From Phallus indusiatus (lineage: Eukaryota; Basidiomycota; Agaricomycetes; Phallales; Phallaceae): a DNA stretch of 64,000 nucleotides. Shown here piece after piece: positions 1-10,085 of the stretch (positions are counted from its first letter, which is position 1; each line of letters opens with the position of its first letter). The position numbers were made by a program, and so were the translations under genes. Under the pieces are notes generated by a model that was not told where the DNA came from, searched no databases, and saw only the letters and a list, made by a program, of their open reading frames with translations. Location: contig JAQFWX010000035.1 of the NCBI GenBank assembly GCA_027605045.1, positions 124,001 through 188,000 on the forward strand, written 5' to 3'.

Positions 1-170
1 ATCCCGAATCTCTACAGCCGTACATTGAGAGATACCTTCAATTGAGGATCAAGCACCTTGAAAAGCCGCCGTGTAATGTTTTCGTTCCCTTCAGAGGTCG
101 GGTTCATTGTCCTGTGTATTTTCTTTTCTGTATTCTATTTTTCTGTATTGTGTTTTATTATCAGCCTTGA
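1..170 (+). other. possible 3' end of an unidentified gene
   Basis: The frame beginning at base 3 is open to a TGA at 168-170 (55 codons) and its first half has a protein-like composition (for example ESLQPYIERYLQLR). It enters from outside the window, so start and length are unknown. No family is recognised, and a chance open frame is quite possible. Confidence 0.2.
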
Positions 171-531
171 TATGTAGTTCATTGCAAGTAAACGTCGTTT
201 CAGTAATTGTAGCCTGGTTAGGAGAATAATTACCACATTTAAGTGTTCACTGTGTTGTGCAGTCAGGACGCCACTTGCAGTCGAGAATTCATCCAAAACG
301 TTCGCGTAAACCTTTCAACTTTGAAGTACCCCTCGCTTGCCAGCGACTATTAGCTTGACTCGACATCGCGTCGCACTCCCGGAGCATAGTGCACAACGTT
401 GAAAAGTAGTGCTGCCATTTGGCTAATATACGAATCCGCAGATTGCGAGTGGCAGCCAATAGGATTTCTTTATTTCTTTCTTGTCTTATATAGTTGATTT
501 TCGTCTCTCTAGAGTATGTCTTGCTAGTAGC
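171..531. other. intergenic, no gene recognised
   Basis: I see no supportable gene here. The 82-codon frame on the minus strand (289-537) has no recognisable motif and runs into the short insertion at 532. The last five bases (527-531, GTAGC) are the left copy of that insertion's target duplication. Confidence 0.4.
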
Positions 532-641
532 TGACAAAAATAGTAATAGTAATCGCGGAAGCGATTACAAACTGTATATAATACTTGAAAGTTACCGCCC
601 AAACGTGCTATTACTCAGAGGTCATAGTCTGATTTCTGACA
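532..641. mobile_element. short TG...CA insertion with 5-bp target duplication
   Basis: A 110-bp segment begins TGACAAAAAT and ends ATTTCTGACA, and is flanked on both sides by GTAGC (527-531 and 642-646). The two ends form an imperfect inverted repeat (8 of 10 positions). Inside lies a hairpin with 7-bp arms TAATCGC and GCGATTA and a GGAA loop (550-567). Termini and duplication length resemble a solo LTR, but 110 bp would be very short for one; a TRIM/SMART-type LTR or a MITE-like element is the alternative. No coding capacity is seen. Confidence 0.45.
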
Positions 642-1579
642 GTAGCTCGAAACCAGGTTATGTGACGTGACTCCCCGGGCCGGCCCTTTTTGGAAGGTGG
701 CGGGCGGGGCGAGGGGAGACTATATGCATATCAGTCTCAACACCCGAGCGCACCTGATTAATGAAGTATATGCTATGCGATGAGAAAAATTCTGTAACGC
801 AATCATTTATCTTTATCTAAAGTGTATGTGGTATATTTGTGTAACAGCTTGAATATCAAACACTGTGAAATCATTACTTTGGGTCTTGTATCCATTACAC
901 AACTTCGGAGAATCGGAATCAAGGATCTTTTTGGGCTTTTCACCGATAAAGTATCGAATTCAAAAGCCTATCTCAACTGCGTGAGATCAGGTTAAATCCT
1001 AAGGCGTCTTCCCGTTTTCACATATATATGCATAGCTAATTTTATGTAAGGTGATTGACGTCACTTTTACCCAACTTCGTCAGACGCTCCATCGCGGAAG
1101 GGGCAGGAGCCGACAGGCTCGGTGCGCGGTGGGAGATGATCGATGTCCGGTCACCAACCACCCCACTGATGAGATACGAGATGTCTACCGCGCTGAACAA
1201 CAGACACGACGGCGCTTCCTGCTCAGCTAAACGCTACCTTACGCTACCGTTACGCCGCTTACGCGTGTGCTGTGTGCCTCCTCTCGAAGAAGATAAAATC
1301 AGTTGGTTGTACGGTAAGATCTTACCAGCTCCACATACTTACTTTCATCAATGTTTTTATTTACTTTCTCTCATGAGTGATAACCAGCTCCAAAATTTTT
1401 GACAGCTGCGATCACCAACTTGCCATTGATATTAACCGTCTTCCTCCTTCTACCGTGGAATTCCGAGTGTCCATTATAACCGCTACTTATATTTGTTTTT
1501 AACCAGATCACGGCAAAGGTATTTACAGACTAAGTGCATTGTCTTCTTCTAAAAAATAACTAGGTTTAGATGGCGGTGC
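642..1579. other. intergenic left of the retrotransposon complex
   Basis: No gene is recognised. A GC-rich stretch lies near 675-715 and another near 1080-1290. A 115-codon plus-strand frame at 1055-1402 overlaps the latter but has no family motif, so I do not call it. Bases 1575-1579 (GGTGC) are the left target duplication of the large gypsy element. Confidence 0.4.
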
Positions 1580-1843
1580 TGTAACGGTTCCGCTATGACC
1601 AGCGGACTACTATTACCCATAGTACATATTAGTATATATATACAATTGCATGCAGACGATCGTCGTCTGCACAAGTACCTAGTATTATGTAATGTACATA
1701 GGCGCCGTCACACCAGTAAATACCGCGTAACGGTAAAGGCGCCGGCAGCCTTTCTTACCTGCACTTGCAAATATACAGCTTTATACTGTTTGTTGTGAGT
1801 CCGTAAGAACCGGGCTAATCGTAAACTGTAACGAAACGTTACA
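1580..1843 (+). repeat. 5' LTR of outer gypsy element (264 bp)
   Basis: Bounded by the perfect 7-bp inverted ends TGTAACG and CGTTACA. It matches the copy at 21135-21398 at every base I compared. It contains a near-perfect palindrome around 1647-1667 with 8-bp arms GCAGACGA and TCGTCTGC. The 67-codon frame at 1595-1798 recurs identically in the other LTR and is not a gene. Confidence 0.93.
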
Positions 1844-1920
1844 TCTTTTTTAACACCTAAACGGCGTTACAATTTCCAAAATACGCCAATCGTATTTGCT
1901 AGTTTATAGTGAGAGAGGAT

Positions 1921-2535
1921 ATGCCTCCTAAAAGCAACAAGAAGTCAAAAAGAATGTAGGCGAACCACCACCTACCGAAGGCGGTCCATCCACATCTGCA
2001 CGAGCAGGTGATACTGTTGTGATAGATGCAGCATTGTTTGAAACACTAGTCGCGGACCACGCGAATCGATCTAGACAAGGATCGAGACAAGGATCGAGAC
2101 AAGCTTCACCAGCGCGAGCGAATCAGGTGAATCAGTGAAATCGACCAGATCTCATAAGTCCAACCTCGGAAAAGACGAGGTAGTCCTACCACGTAAGATG
2201 ATTGAGGATGCAAAAAGGATGATGCATGACCTCGTAAGAGGTGATACACCGGGACAAGACGTCGGTGATATGTTAGTACGACTAGATGCAGCCGTAATAC
2301 CCGATGAAGAAGAACCGTGGACAACGGTGAAAGGGAAAGGTCGTGCACGAGACGACAATAGAACCAGCACGACAATACTGGCCCCAGTAATGGACAACGC
2401 GCAGGCGACGGTCAAGACAATGGCAAACACGCCAGCATTGCCAGCGACGCCCAGAGCTCCATCGGCAGCACCGACCCCGGTATAACACGTCAACCCACAC
2501 AACAGTACGCGGTACACGCGGAAACACTACATTCA
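1921..2535 (+). pseudogene. frame-broken 5' part of gag (outer element)
   Basis: The only ATG in a gag-like position is at 1921 and opens a lysine-rich start (MPPKSNKKSK) that meets TAG after 12 codons. The protein-like reading continues in another frame from about 1953 to 2137, then in a third frame from about 2117 to 2485, and rejoins the main gag frame before 2536. Each step is the same -1 change in coordinate frame, as single-base deletions would give; the first falls in a run of five A. No splice-site pair explains the changes well. It is probably the N-terminal part of Gag, now broken by indels, although sequencing error cannot be excluded. Confidence 0.55.
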
Positions 2536-5298
2536 GTGTTACAGGACCTACCTTCTGCACAACCAGCAGCGACCAGCACGCCCATCAGACCCACGCGAGC
2601 AGCAGATGACGCAGCCGCAGAGATAGAGAGAGGACGAGCTGAGCTGGATAGATCACGTCGAAACAGCCGACGTACCCCACCAGAGTTCGTGGCAACTCGT
2701 GACTACCTGGAAGATCAATCTACCAGACGAGTCAACGTGGGTCAAGGACCGCGTGATAAGAGTAATCCTTCAGCTGCAGAGCTGGAAGAGTCAGCGAAAG
2801 ACCTGGAAAGGATGGCCGCTGAGGCAGCGCAACTGGCACGGGAAAAACGTTCCGAAGCATTAGACAAACGCACAACTGCGTTACAAGGGAAGGTTAGTAG
2901 GCAAGAACCGTATGTCGACATGCAGGAAGACCTGCAGGAAGTGCGAGCAGCACGCACTGAACTGGCTAAAAGCAACCGAGAAATGGAAGCTGGCCAACGA
3001 CCTGGCATCATCTTTGAGCAAGACCTCTCTAATCGCTCGGCGCCCGCTCAGACTGCAGCGCAACCAGGACCGTCAACAGTACATCCTGGCCCACCAACAA
3101 ACGCCGGTCAAGCACACGCTCCTGCAACGTCCCCGACAACCAGAGCACCGGTTGTACCCAGAAGAAGAGCAACATCTGCCAGGGATCAGTACGAGCAAAT
3201 GAGAGAAGACCTCCGAGATATACCGGAGAGTAACGCTGGGCCCTTCATGCCCAAATACTATGATGACGAGGACTCGTCAGACGACGAAGAAGAAGCGTAC
3301 GATCGCGGATACTTCGAACGTGAAATGAGGGAAACCCCATTTGACGACCGAGAAGATAGACATAAACCCACAAAGAGGTTTAGAAGAGTTCGGGAAGACG
3401 AGGGGATAATTGTCATGGTGCAAGAAGCACTAGAGGAGTGCAAGGATGTAGTAGTATCAGCGTCCCCACTTGCGAAAGCGGGTGCAAAGATGCCATTATC
3501 CGTTATGTATAGCGGATCATCAAAGCCTGAAGACTTTGAGAAGTTCGTGACCTCTATCCTCAGATGGTTGAGGCTGAATAACCTACTCGGCGCAGCGTAC
3601 GTCGAAGCACATATAGCCGTAGTCGGTATGCGACTAGATGGAGAGGCACACGAATGGTTTGTGGAGCACGTAGAACGAGGAGGTCGTTCAACCAAGGGTT
3701 GGGACTTGGTAAGACTGTTCCGAAGGATGCACAATATGTTCTTGTCACCTACAAGCAAGAACCAGTCTGCACATAACTTCGATCACGCGAAGCAAGGTGC
3801 AAGGAGCGTACACCGGTACATGAGTGAACTGTTGAAATTCGCAGCACGTCTAGTCCATCCACCGGACAGATACACCTTCAAACGAAAGTTCTTAGAAGGA
3901 CTTGATGAGAGAATTCGCAGTGAAGTCACCAAGAGGGGATTCCTGGCCGAAAACTCATCAATTCGACGGCTGTACATAGCCGCGAACGACATAGAGCAAG
4001 CATGGGACTATAATAAGTCAATACTAGCTCAACGTCAGACACCCGTAAAATCAACGGGTACCCATTCAAGCTTGGCCAGACAAGCTCAAGAGAACAACTA
4101 CCGCGCTAAAATCAAACCAAGCGGTATACCCACGAGGACTATTCCCCGTACGACCACAACTAGCAACGCGCTAGCTGTAAGACCAGCGACGAGCAGTACG
4201 ACTAAGCCGGCGAGAGCGTCGACTACCACGACAACTCGACCAGTCAGCTCAGGAACGCAAGCCCGAAGCAGTAGCACTGTGCTGAAGTGCTATGAATGTG
4301 GACAGACTGGCCACCTAAGACCACAATGCCCTAGAAAGGGACAGGTACGTGCTAACGTAATGCACGTTGAGGAGGAAGATGAAGACGATGTGGACGAGCT
4401 GCTCGACGCAATTATAGAGGAAGAAACGGGAGTTAACATACTAGAAGTGGAGGAATCCCCACAGTATGATGACGCTGAACAAGGTCAAGACACCGCGGAA
4501 GCAGCGGACTACGGGGGAGGGGACCACTATGAGTGGGACGAGAACGAAGACGCAGCAGGCGCATACATGATGGTGATAACCGAAGACCACGGTTATGATG
4601 AAAGAAGACTACTTGTTATCAAACAAGGCTCGTCCACCATTGGGACGATTAAGTCACAGGAAGAACCCCTGTATGACCACACGATGAGACCTAAGTCAAG
4701 GGCTCCAAAGCGTGATAAAGAATCAATAAAACCTCTAGAGGGTTACTGGCTCGTAAACGGCCAATTAGTGCATTGTTTGATTGACAGTGGATGTCAAGGC
4801 ATGATAATGTCACCATCATTCTCGCTCACGACTGGAGCGAAGACATTCAAACTGGATAAGCCAGTATCACTGCAGCTCGCAGTGAAAGGAAGTAAGTCCG
4901 TAATACAGTACGGAACGTATACCCGAATAGAATTTGGGGATATTAGTGTATTAGAATACTTTGATATAGTCAACATTGACTACTACGACGTCATAATTGG
5001 CGTACCATTCCTGAAAAGGTATGACATCTGCCTGGATTTTGGCAACGGAATAATCACCCGGGATGGAGGAGTAATCACTCCAGTGGAACGGTTCACTGAA
5101 ATACCTAACACCACGGACAAGCCCACCGAGTTAAGTGAAAGCTTAGCCATAGCATCAGCACGCCCCATAACCACTACGTCTAACGCAGTAGCAGTGAGAC
5201 GGAAGATCCGAGTACCGGAACTTAAGGATGAGAACCTACCAGCTACGCGAGTACTGGAAGGAGGAGTACAACGACTTATTCGGGCCAGTGCTGAATAG
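2536..5298 (+). CDS. Gag-protease polyprotein of outer gypsy element
   Basis: The open frame has 920 codons; its first codon is GTG, so the true start is probably upstream in the broken 5' region. Residues about 30-230 are charged, Pro/Ala/Gln-rich and partly helical. Residues about 310-490 match the retrotransposon Gag capsid region. A CCHC zinc knuckle (CYECGQTGHLRPQC) starts near residue 585. An aspartic protease active site (CLIDSGCQG, Asp near 750) lies in the C-terminal third, so protease is fused to Gag rather than to Pol. The frame overlaps pol by 71 nt and pol lies in the +1 frame, suggesting programmed frameshifting or reinitiation. Confidence 0.85.
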   Translation: MLQDLPSAQPAATSTPIRPTRAADDAAAEIERGRAELDRSRRNSRRTPPEFVATRDYLEDQSTRRVNVGQGPRDKSNPSAAELEESAKDLERMAAEAAQLAREKRSEALDKRTTALQGKVSRQEPYVDMQEDLQEVRAARTELAKSNREMEAGQRPGIIFEQDLSNRSAPAQTAAQPGPSTVHPGPPTNAGQAHAPATSPTTRAPVVPRRRATSARDQYEQMREDLRDIPESNAGPFMPKYYDDEDSSDDEEEAYDRGYFEREMRETPFDDREDRHKPTKRFRRVREDEGIIVMVQEALEECKDVVVSASPLAKAGAKMPLSVMYSGSSKPEDFEKFVTSILRWLRLNNLLGAAYVEAHIAVVGMRLDGEAHEWFVEHVERGGRSTKGWDLVRLFRRMHNMFLSPTSKNQSAHNFDHAKQGARSVHRYMSELLKFAARLVHPPDRYTFKRKFLEGLDERIRSEVTKRGFLAENSSIRRLYIAANDIEQAWDYNKSILAQRQTPVKSTGTHSSLARQAQENNYRAKIKPSGIPTRTIPRTTTTSNALAVRPATSSTTKPARASTTTTTRPVSSGTQARSSSTVLKCYECGQTGHLRPQCPRKGQVRANVMHVEEEDEDDVDELLDAIIEEETGVNILEVEESPQYDDAEQGQDTAEAADYGGGDHYEWDENEDAAGAYMMVITEDHGYDERRLLVIKQGSSTIGTIKSQEEPLYDHTMRPKSRAPKRDKESIKPLEGYWLVNGQLVHCLIDSGCQGMIMSPSFSLTTGAKTFKLDKPVSLQLAVKGSKSVIQYGTYTRIEFGDISVLEYFDIVNIDYYDVIIGVPFLKRYDICLDFGNGIITRDGGVITPVERFTEIPNTTDKPTELSESLAIASARPITTTSNAVAVRRKIRVPELKDENLPATRVLEGGVQRLIRASAE

Positions 5299-6371
5299 AC
5301 TCCCTCCATTTAGGGATGTAAATCATCATATCCCATTAATAGAACCTAACAAGGTTATCCGGTACAGACTACCGAAGTGCCCAGACGCCCTCAAGCCACT
5401 GCTGGCTGAAAAAATAGAGCGCTACACGCAAGCAGGTTGGTGGGAACCGACTGTCGCACAGCAAGCCATCCCCATGCTATGCCTGTTTAAAAAGGCATTA
5501 TCAGGACTACGCACGGTATTTGACCTGCGTCAGCAGAATGATAATACGTTGAAAGACGTGACCCCGTTTCCAGACCAGGAGACCATTCGCCAAGACGTGG
5601 CGAGACACAAGTATAGGTCGAAAATTGACCTAACGGAAGCTTACGAGCAAGTCAGAATTGCTCCGGAAGACGTGGACAAGACCACGTTCTCGACGATATA
5701 TGGCACGTTTAAAAGCCATGTTATGCAACAAGGTGATTGCAACGCGCCTTCGACATTCCAGAGATTGATGACCCATATATTCCGGGACCACATCGGAAGA
5801 AACATACACTCGTACATCGACGACGTGTTCGTCTACTCAATGACGATCCAACAACACCAGGAACATCTGGAGATTGCCTTCTCGAGATTGAGGAAGGAAC
5901 AACTTTACCTAAGTCAGAAGAAAGTTGACTTATACTCCAAACGATTGGAGTGCCTAGGACACATCATCGACGACGATGGTATCCACCCAGATATGGATAA
6001 AATGGATAAAATTCGCGATTGGAGAACCCCACGTACGTTCAACGACGTTCAGAAGTTCTTAGGACTGGTGCAATACGTTGCCGCCTACCTTCCGGGAGTC
6101 GCTACTTACACTTCCCCATTGTCGGGATGTACCCACAACAACAGGCAATTTGAGTGGACACCGGCACTAGAACGCTGTTTCAATGCAATCAAAGCGTTGA
6201 CGAAGAACGCCCCAGTTCTTAAACCTATCAATCCTGATAGCAACGAGCCAATTTGGCTTGTAACCGATGGATCCAAGTGTGGCGTCGGTGCGTACTATGG
6301 TCAAGGCGCAAGGTGGCAAACCTGCAGACCCGCAGGGTTTATGTCTAAGAAATTTACTCCGGCACAATACA

Positions 6372-7000
6372 TGTCATGTATCTAGGGCACTTTTACCCAG
6401 CTCAGCAAAAACAAGTCAAAAGGCACAGCCACTAAATCCAAAAACAGCATATAAACAACAAAAGCCCACATTATGTCAGTTTTTTACTATTCTTTTTTGA
6501 GCTCTTGCTTGTATTTGTGTATCTCTATTTGTTTATTTTCTAGGAACAGTCATATGACTCAGTTCCAGGTACTTTTATTTTTCTGTCTCACTAATAATGT
6601 TTCACTATAATTTTTACTACTCCACCTTTACTAATTAATTTCCTTTCTAAGTAATTCCTTATCTTTTAATTACTAATATTTTGCTTTATTTGTAGCAGCC
6701 CCAAAGTGTATAAATAGGGGCTGATTTCTCTTGTAAATAAAAATCTGCCTTATCATCTATACTAGTGCACCATAGTGCTTACCAATTAAATTGGTCTTTC
6801 TCTTTTCTTTTTCTTTCTCTTTTCTATCTCTACCTCAGGACTATCAGTAGCAGCCAGCTCAAGTCTTCAACAGCAGCAGCAAGCTCTGTCTCACCCTCAA
6901 TAACAAGACCTCTGTTGCTAGACTAGGTTCCCTCTAAACAGCTCTTTTATTTGCAACAGTACAAGGTGCTTATACCTTGAACCAGAGCAAATACATTACA
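6372..7000. mobile_element. solo LTR in RNase H domain of outer pol (629 bp)
   Basis: It starts TGTCATGTAT, ends ATACATTACA, and is flanked by the 5-bp duplication ATACA (6367-6371 and 7001-7005). The interrupted codons resume in frame directly after the second ATACA. It contains a TATA-like box (tataaatagg near 6709) and AATAAA near 6737, as expected of an LTR, but no gag or pol, so it is probably left by LTR-LTR recombination. It differs from the LTRs of the other elements here. Confidence 0.88.
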
Positions 7001-7225
7001 ATACAACTACCGGACTCATGAGCACGAGCTCATTGCAGTACTTGAAGCACTGAATAAGTGGGAAGACAAACTACTAGGTCGTAAATTCACCCTAGTAACG
7101 GACAACGAGGCCTTGAAACACTTCAAGACACAGCCCCGTATGTCGCCTAGACAGGCGAGATGGTACGAGTATCTCTCTCGTTTCGACTACGAAACGATTC
7201 ACATCAAAGGTGAGACCAATACGGT

Positions 7226-8091
7226 TGTCAAGTACCGATATCCGGGAACGGTGATAGATACTATAATGTACTTTAGTCGCTGAATAGAACAATGATAACC
7301 GTCACCGTTGGTCGACGATAGTCAGGACTTGGCCTCAACCTATAAGAGGTTGTGCCACGACAGTCTTCTTCAGGATTTGTCCTGACGTTCGTCACGAGCG
7401 TCGAGTTCGTCAAGGACGTTTCTGATATGTGCGTTCCGAGCTTCGAGAGTCGCGAGCTGTATCTCGTATTGAATGATATCAAGCTCAACGATAATGAAGA
7501 AAGCTTTGAGATGTAACTCTCGGCAACGACGGATGGCTTCCGTCGCTGCAAGTCTCGAGGAACGATCTCGACGTTCAATGATGAATAGAATAGAGAAAGA
7601 GAGTTGTTATAGAGATATCGAACTACGTTCGATATTAAGTCTGAAGAACTATCTACGTGTATGCTAGGGTTTATATACACGTCAGATAAATAATTCTAGC
7701 TCAGTTCGAAATAGATTCCGAACTAGAGAAATGTAAACAAGTCGTGAGATTCGTAAGTTACATCAATATATGCAGGGTATGATGTCTCATGTGATGAACA
7801 TGAGGTGTGCAGGGATGAGGGCTGTGCATACATGGACCTACGTTCGTCATCTATGATCTCATAACCGGAACGTGCGTGGAATATTCTAGAAAGGCCTTTC
7901 CGCGGATGTTCCAGGAGTTAAGAGAGACGGGTATGTCTCTATTCGAGTTGCGAGGTTGATGGGGATGACTGAACGCGAAGGTCTTATCGTGAGTGACGTA
8001 AGCGAGATAAGATTACGGAGATGAACGGTAAATGATCGGATATGGATTACGTAACGTTACCGGAAGTGGTGTCATGAATCGGATCATGACA
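7226..8091 (-). repeat. LTR of nested chromovirus (3' LTR in element sense), 866 bp
   Basis: Identical by eye to 15798-16663. On the element's own strand it begins TGTCATGATCC and ends GGTACTTGACA. A TATA-like sequence (tttatatac on the plus strand, near 7671) lies in the middle. The 135- and 64-codon frames inside recur in both LTRs and are not genes. Confidence 0.93.
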
Positions 8092-8104
8092 GTATCCCCT
8101 CTTT
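8092..8104 (-). other. polypurine tract of nested element
   Basis: On the minus strand the bases just before the 3' LTR read AAAGAGGGGATAC. This is the expected position and composition for the plus-strand primer of reverse transcription. Confidence 0.6.
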
Positions 8105-8386
8105 AGGGACGAGCCCCCGAGTCCATTACGTAGTTCCGAGTTTGAACGAGTGGTCACGTGTGTGTAAACACGTGACGGATAGAAATATTGTGATCACGTG
8201 TGTTGACGCGTGATAAATTTAGATAAGTGACGCGTTACGCGAGACGCGAGTCGCCGGTCACGGGTGACTGTGACATAAGTGACAATCTGAAACGCACTTG
8301 GTGAAAAAAGTGCGGTCTTCTCTTTTTCACGACCACAACCCGTTATAATCCTCTTTTCTATAACGACTTTTGTCTTTATTCTATCC

Positions 8387-9808
8387 ATGTCGTCCTCCCG
8401 CTTCTCCATCACCGACGCCACTATGCTCAAGGACGTTTCTCTGACGTTCGACGAGCGAGTCAATTGGGCCCTTGCAAATGGGCGCCTTTTCCTTCTACCA
8501 GATCAGGACGAAGTTCAAGCAGCTTTTCGTCCTGTGCATGCTGACGACGACCGCGATTACGTTGAGCTATTTCAGTCAAAGTACGAGAAGGAATACTCCG
8601 AAAAATTCCTTGCGTTGGCGGCGGCGAAATTGAGAAAACAAAAGGAAGAGGAGGAGCGGCGGGCGCGTGAGGCTGAGGAGAGACGAAAGAGAGAGGAGGA
8701 AGAGAAAAGGAAAGAAGAGGAAAGGAAAAGGAGGGAAGAGGAAAAACAACGAGAAATCGAGCGTGTCCGCTCCGAAATGATGAGGAAATACCGGGCTGAA
8801 AATCCTGAGAAGGCAAAGGTAAGTTTTCTTGAAGTTTTTTGATTTCTCGTGATCTCATTCCGTTATTAGTCTGTTTCTTCCATAGGAAAATCGGCTTTAG
8901 AGTCATCTAAACGTCCGCGGGAACTCTCAGACGACGCAAACGGCGAAGATACCGATGAGGACGATATACAGGAGCTCCCGCCTCCTTCCAAGAAGCCCAA
9001 AACGTCGGGCCCCTCGTCCACTTCTCGCGACGGGAGCATCGCCATCATGGGTCTCATTCGCGAGCCCCCCTGCGAGACGTGTCGTCACAAGGAAAAGCCC
9101 TGCCATAACCAGGTTGGGCTTTCCATCAAGCATTCCGTTTGTTATGAATGCAAGGTTGGCAAGGTCGCTTGCCCGGATAAGGCTTCGCGGAAGGCTGAAG
9201 AGGAGAGGCAGAAACAAAAGGAGCAGGCCTCCAAACCCAAACCCAAACGCACGTACAAGTCAAAGGCGCGGAAAACCACGCCCAACGTTAGGGTAGTCGA
9301 CTCCGGCGACGAGGACGAGGGTCCAATTGCTCAAGCTATTCTGGCGGGCTTCACGTTGGTGGCCAAGGCGATCGAACGAGCGGGGCGCGACCAACGTGAG
9401 GGTTTGGCGTCGTTGGCATTTGAAGTCGCGACTATCGCGCGGAATATGCCTTCGCCAAAGGCGACTCCTCAACCCGAGTACCATGCGCCATCGCCAATGT
9501 GGTGGTCTCCCTCGTTGGAGAATCTACCGGGGCCCTCGACCCTACAAGTCCACCCCGACGACTCGGAGCGGTACGTGGCGTACCATATCGAAAAGGCGAG
9601 GATTAGGGACGGCAAACGTCAAGCAGCAGCACGAGCTGCTTTATCGGGAGAGGTAGAAGAAGAGGAGGACCATATGGACGAGGCGCGAGTCGATGAGGCC
9701 AATACTGGTAAAGGCAAGGGCAAGGCGAGGGAAGAGGATGGTGAAGGTGAAGGAGAAGGGTCCGGAGAAGAAGAAGGTGAAGCAGAAGAAGAGTATCCGA
9801 AAGTTTAA
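8387..9808 (+). CDS. antisense accessory gene: coiled-coil, Zn2Cys6-like cluster protein
   Basis: It lies between pol and the 3' LTR of the nested element but on the strand opposite to gag-pol. Exon 1 is 8387-8818 and exon 2 is 8870-9808, joined across a 51-nt intron with donor GTAAGT and acceptor TTATTAG; the frame is kept and gives about 456 residues. The later AG at 8885 would cause an immediate stop. Residues about 80-140 are a highly charged Glu/Arg/Lys coiled coil. Residues about 212-243 hold six cysteines spaced C-x2-C-x6-C-x12-C-x2-C-x6-C, the spacing of fungal binuclear zinc clusters. The C-terminus is acidic (Gly/Glu-rich). The role is unknown; a DNA-binding regulator of host or element transcription is one possibility. 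Confidence 0.7.
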
Positions 9809-10085
9809 CGGACCAAAAGTAGGGTAGAAAATGGACAAGATTTAACTAGTAATTTGTATGTAAAATGACCGTTGTGAACTTAGCCAAAAAGGCTGTACAA
9901 ATATAATGTAGTTTGTTTTTGTTTTAATTTTGACGCGAAATAACGGAAAATGTGAGAAATAATTGTGAAAGAATATTCCGTGAAAGAAAGAGAGAAAAGA
10001 AAGTGAAACGAAGTTAAAATTGTGAAAACGGTGAAAGAACGAGCGTTGGAGAGCAAACAATCAATACCATAACGTAGCATACCAA

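Noticed and set aside
1055..1402. 115-codon plus-strand ORF
   Set aside because: No recognisable motif, GC-rich biased sequence and no exon context; probably chance.
1595..1798. 67-codon frame repeated at 21150-21353
   Set aside because: Lies wholly inside the 264-bp LTR; duplicate by LTR identity.
7273..7680. 135- and 64-codon frames inside the 866-bp LTR (repeated at 15845-16252)
   Set aside because: They recur only because the LTR is duplicated; no coding features.
8870..8885. Using the AG at 8885 as acceptor of the antisense gene's intron
   Set aside because: It leads to a stop codon within five codons, while the AG at 8869 keeps a long frame.
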